A stretch of DNA of 64,000 nucleotides from Prorocentrum cordatum (Eukaryota > Sar > Dinophyceae > Prorocentrales > Prorocentraceae): contig CAUYUJ010019352.1 of the NCBI GenBank assembly GCA_963575745.1, positions 62,501 to 126,500 on the forward strand, written 5' to 3'. Position 1 is the stretch's first letter; each line of letters opens with the position of its first letter. The notes beneath the pieces were generated by a model. That model was not told where the DNA came from. It did no database searches and saw only the letters and a list, made by a program, of their open reading frames with translations. The translations under genes and the position numbers were made by a program. Below are positions 60,971-64,000 of the stretch, piece by piece.

Positions 60971-61252
60971 ACAGGCAGAGTCCATTGCCCAGGACACGCG
61001 ACAGGACACAATATTCTTCCGGCGGCAACATGACCTCCCAGAACCACAGGACACAAGGGTACCCTCTCGGGGCCGCGACCGCGGTCACCCGCGGCCGACC
61101 CGCGCCCCCGCGACGGGGGGCCAACGTCGGACAGGACACCAGGGGTGTCCGACAGGCCGCACCGCCCACCGCGCAGAAAAGTAAATCATGATGCGCCGCG
61201 CGCGCCCACCTCCCTCTGGGGGCGGTCACGCGACCTGTCGCCATGGCAGAAG
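60971..61252 (+). repeat. Duplicated lead segment, copy 2
   Basis: Nearly identical to 53261-53534, in the same order relative to minisatellite and foldback array. Confidence 0.95.
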
Positions 61253-61672
61253 ACCAGAGAACATGGGCGCGGACGCGGACGGCGCAAACGAGAGGACGCG
61301 CAGACCACCCTCTCGCGGGAGAGCGACCTGTCGCCATGGCAGAAGACCAGAGAACATGGGCGCGGACGCGGACGGCGCAAACGAGAGGACGCGCAGACCA
61401 CCCTCCCGCGGGAGAGCGACCTGTCGCCATGGCAGAAGACCAGAGAACATGGGCGCGGACGCGGACGGCGCAAACGAGAGGACGCGCAGACCACCCTTCC
61501 GCGGGAGAGCGACCTGTCTCCATGGCAGGAGACCAGAGAACATGGGCGCGGACGCGGACGGCGCAAACGAGAGGACGCGCAGACCACCCTCTCGCGGGAG
61601 AGCGACCTGTCGCCATGGCAGAAGACCAGAGAACATGGGCGCGGACGCGGACGGCGCAAACGAGAGGACGCG
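61253..61672 (+). repeat. ~91-bp minisatellite (copy 2)
   Basis: Five units, same sequence as 53535-53950. The first unit here is complete, while its counterpart is slightly shortened. Confidence 0.95.
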
Positions 61673-64000
61673 CGTGGGGACTTCTGTATTGTTCACGATA
61701 GAAAAGTCGACATTTCCGTCGGCCTCTTTAAAGGCCCACAGAAATTTCAAATTCAGTTTTTGGAATTACATGGCGGCTTCTCTATTGTGGACAATACAGA
61801 ACTCCTCACGCGCGCGCGTGGGGACTTTGTATTGTTCACAATAGACAAGTCGACATTTCCGTCGGCCTCCGTTAAGGGCCACAGAAATTTCAAATGCAGT
61901 TTTTGGAATTGCATGGCGGCTATTCTATTGTGGACAAAACAGAACTCACGCGCGCGCGCGTGGGGACTTCTGTATTACTCACAATAGAAAAGTCGGCATT
62001 TCCGTCGGCCTCTTTCAAGGCCCACAGATATTTCAAATTCAGTTTTTGGAATTACATGGCGGCTTTTCTATTGTGGACAATACAGAACTCCTCACGCGCG
62101 CGCGCGAACGGACGCGCGCGCGTCCGCGCGCGCGGGGACTTATGTATGGTTCACAATAGAAAAAGTCTACATTTCCGTCGGCCTCCTTACATTTCAAATT
62201 CAGTTTTTTGGAATTACATGAAGGTTTTTTGTAGTTGGGACAATACAGAACACCTCACGCGCGCGCGCGCGGACGCGCGCGCGCGCGCGCGGGGACTTCT
62301 GTATTGTCCACAATAAAAAAAAAGTCGGCATTTCCGTCGGCCTCCCTAAAGGGCCCACAGAAATTTCAAATTCAGTTTTTGGAATTACATGGTGGCTTGC
62401 TTTTCCATTGTGGACAATACAGAACTCCTCACGCGCGTGCGCGCGCTGACGCGCGCGCTGACGCGCGCGCGCGTGGGGACTTCTGTATGGTTGACAATAG
62501 AGAAGTGGACGTTTTCGTATGCCTCCTTAAGGGGCAACAGAAATTTCAAATTCGGCTTTTGGAATTAAATGGCGGCTTCTCTATTGTGCACAAAACAGAA
62601 CTCCTCACGCGCGCGCGCGGACGCGCGCGCGTCCGCGCGCGCGCGCGTGGGGACTTCTGTAGTGTCCACAATAGACAAGTCGGCATTTCCATCGGCCTCC
62701 TTAAAGGGCCACAGAAATTTCAAATCCAGTTTTTGGAATTACACAGTGACTTTTCTATTGTGGACAATACAGAACTCCTCACGCGCGCGCGCGCGGACGC
62801 GCGCGCGTCCGCGCGCGGGGGACTTCTGTATTGTCCACAATAGACAAGTCGACATTTCCGTCGGCCTCCTTAAAGGGCCACAGAAATTTCAAATTCAGTT
62901 TTTGGAATTACATGGCGGCTTTTCTATTGTGGACAATACAGAACTTCTCGCGCGCGCGCGCGGACGCGCGCGCGCGCGTGGGGACTTCTGTATTGTCCAC
63001 AATCAAAAAGTAGACATTTCCGTCGGCCTCCTTAACGGGCCACAGAAATTTCAAATTCAGTTTTTGGAATTACATACGCTTTTCTATTGTGGACAATACA
63101 GAACTCCTCACGCGCGCGCGCGCGTGGGGACTTCTGTATTGTCCACACTAGAAAAGTCTACATTTCCGTCGGCCTCCTTAAAGGGCCACAGAAATTTCAA
63201 ATTCAGCTTTTGGATTACATGGCGGCTTTTCTATTGTGGACAATACAGAACTCCTCACGCGCGCGCGCGTGGGGCCTTCTGTATTGTCCACAATGGAAAA
63301 GTCTATATTTTCGTCGGCCCCCTTAAAGGGCCACAGAAATTTCAAATTCAGTTTTTGGAATTACATGGCGGCTTCTCTATTGTGGACAATACAGAACTCC
63401 TCACGCGCGCGCGCGAGGCTTCTATGGTTCACAATCGAAAAGTTGAGATTTCCGTCGGCCGCCTTAAAGGGCCACAGAAATTTCAAATTCAGTTTTTGGA
63501 ATGACATTGCGGCTTTTCTATTGTGGACAATACAGAACTCCTCACGCGCGCGCGCGCGCGGACGCGCGCGCGCGGGCGCGCGTGGGGACTTCTGTACTAT
63601 TCACAATAGAAAAGTCGACATTTCCGCCGGCCTCCTTAACGGGCCACAGAAATTTCAAATTCAGTTGTTGGAATTACATGGCGGCTTTTCTATTGTGGAC
63701 AATACAGAACTCCTCACGCGCGCGCGCGCGCGGACGCGCGCGCGCGGGGACTTCTGTATGGTTCACAACACAAAAGTCGACATTTCCATTGACCTCCTTA
63801 AATGGCCACAGAAATTTCAAATTTAGTTTTTGGAATTACATGGCGGCCCCTTTATTGTGGACAATACAGAACTCCTCGCGCGCGGACGCGCGCGCGGACG
63901 CGCGCGCGCGCGCGTGGGGACTTCTGTATTGTCCCACAATAGAAAAGTAGACATTTCCGTCGGCCTCTTTAAAGGGCCACAGAAATTTCAAATTCAGTTT
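61673..64000 (+). repeat. Second foldback-unit array, about 15 units, runs off the window
   Basis: Same unit and spacer as 53951-57936. Unit starts include 61679, 61827, 61968, 62298, 62480, 62822, 62988, 63129, 63278, 63590, 63750 and 63922. The last unit is cut by the window end. Confidence 0.96.

Noticed and set aside
59827-61056. Opposed 319- and 409-codon frames
   Set aside because: Both strands are open over GC-rich sequence and neither shows a domain or biased codon use.

Overview
The window looks like nuclear DNA of a dinoflagellate. It is GC-rich, gene-poor, and dominated by retrotransposon copies and high-copy tandem repeats. Several retroelements carry relics resembling the dinoflagellate trans-spliced leader (a truncated form ending TTTGGCTCAAG lies in both LTRs of the main element, and two tandem relics lie at the 5-prime end of a LINE). 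No intact host gene, rRNA, tRNA or CRISPR array was recognised. The species is not determined.

Layout. 1-2388 is a decayed Ty1/copia pol fragment with a nested insertion, followed by a diverged LTR-like stretch near 2530-2600. 2.4-9.4 kb is mostly anonymous sequence with purine-rich tracts, an ~85-bp tandem repeat and long trinucleotide microsatellites. 9.4-12.8 kb holds two copies of a GGCCGTCTTGG-type repeat flanking a very homogeneous 77-bp minisatellite array. 12.8-16.4 kb has two probable host exons, introner-like or other dispersed repeats, and degraded coding sequence.

17,042-33,143 is the centrepiece: one complete Ty1/copia-class LTR retrotransposon of 16.1 kb. It has 266-bp LTRs, a CATAT target duplication and a tRNA primer-binding site. 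In order it encodes a hydrophobic leader, Gag, a CCHC knuckle, a Tpt1/KptA-like RNA 2-prime-phosphotransferase domain, a RING-like domain, a retropepsin-like domain, a methyltransferase-like region, integrase, reverse transcriptase and RNase H. Its reading frame is broken by single-base lesions. It is seeded with about 36 short hairpins of consensus GCnnG-GNAA-CnnGC whose stems covary. In coding DNA most read X-Gly-Asn-X'-Pro, with codon X' the reverse complement of codon X.

33.2-41 kb holds GGCC-type repeats, a CCCTATAGC-type satellite, a 103-bp array and a decayed LINE (ORF1, endonuclease, RT) that is itself interrupted by a T-rich insert with 19-bp flanking duplications. 41-45.3 kb and 50-52 kb hold more minisatellite arrays of the same composite family. 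45.4-49.3 kb has inverted copies of the 13-14.8 kb repeats, a GTC microsatellite and a degraded acidic-protein exon. 53.2-57.9 kb and 60.97-64.0 kb are two copies of one large block: a conserved lead segment, an ~91-bp minisatellite and an array of ~120-bp foldback units separated by alternating CG. They are separated by G-run repeats and a palindromic AGCAAAATTTTGCT region.

The leading candidates for undescribed biology are the covarying hairpin family in the copia element, its captured RNA-repair-like and RING-like domains, the spliced-leader relic inside its LTRs, and the family of composite elements with constant ends around different minisatellites.
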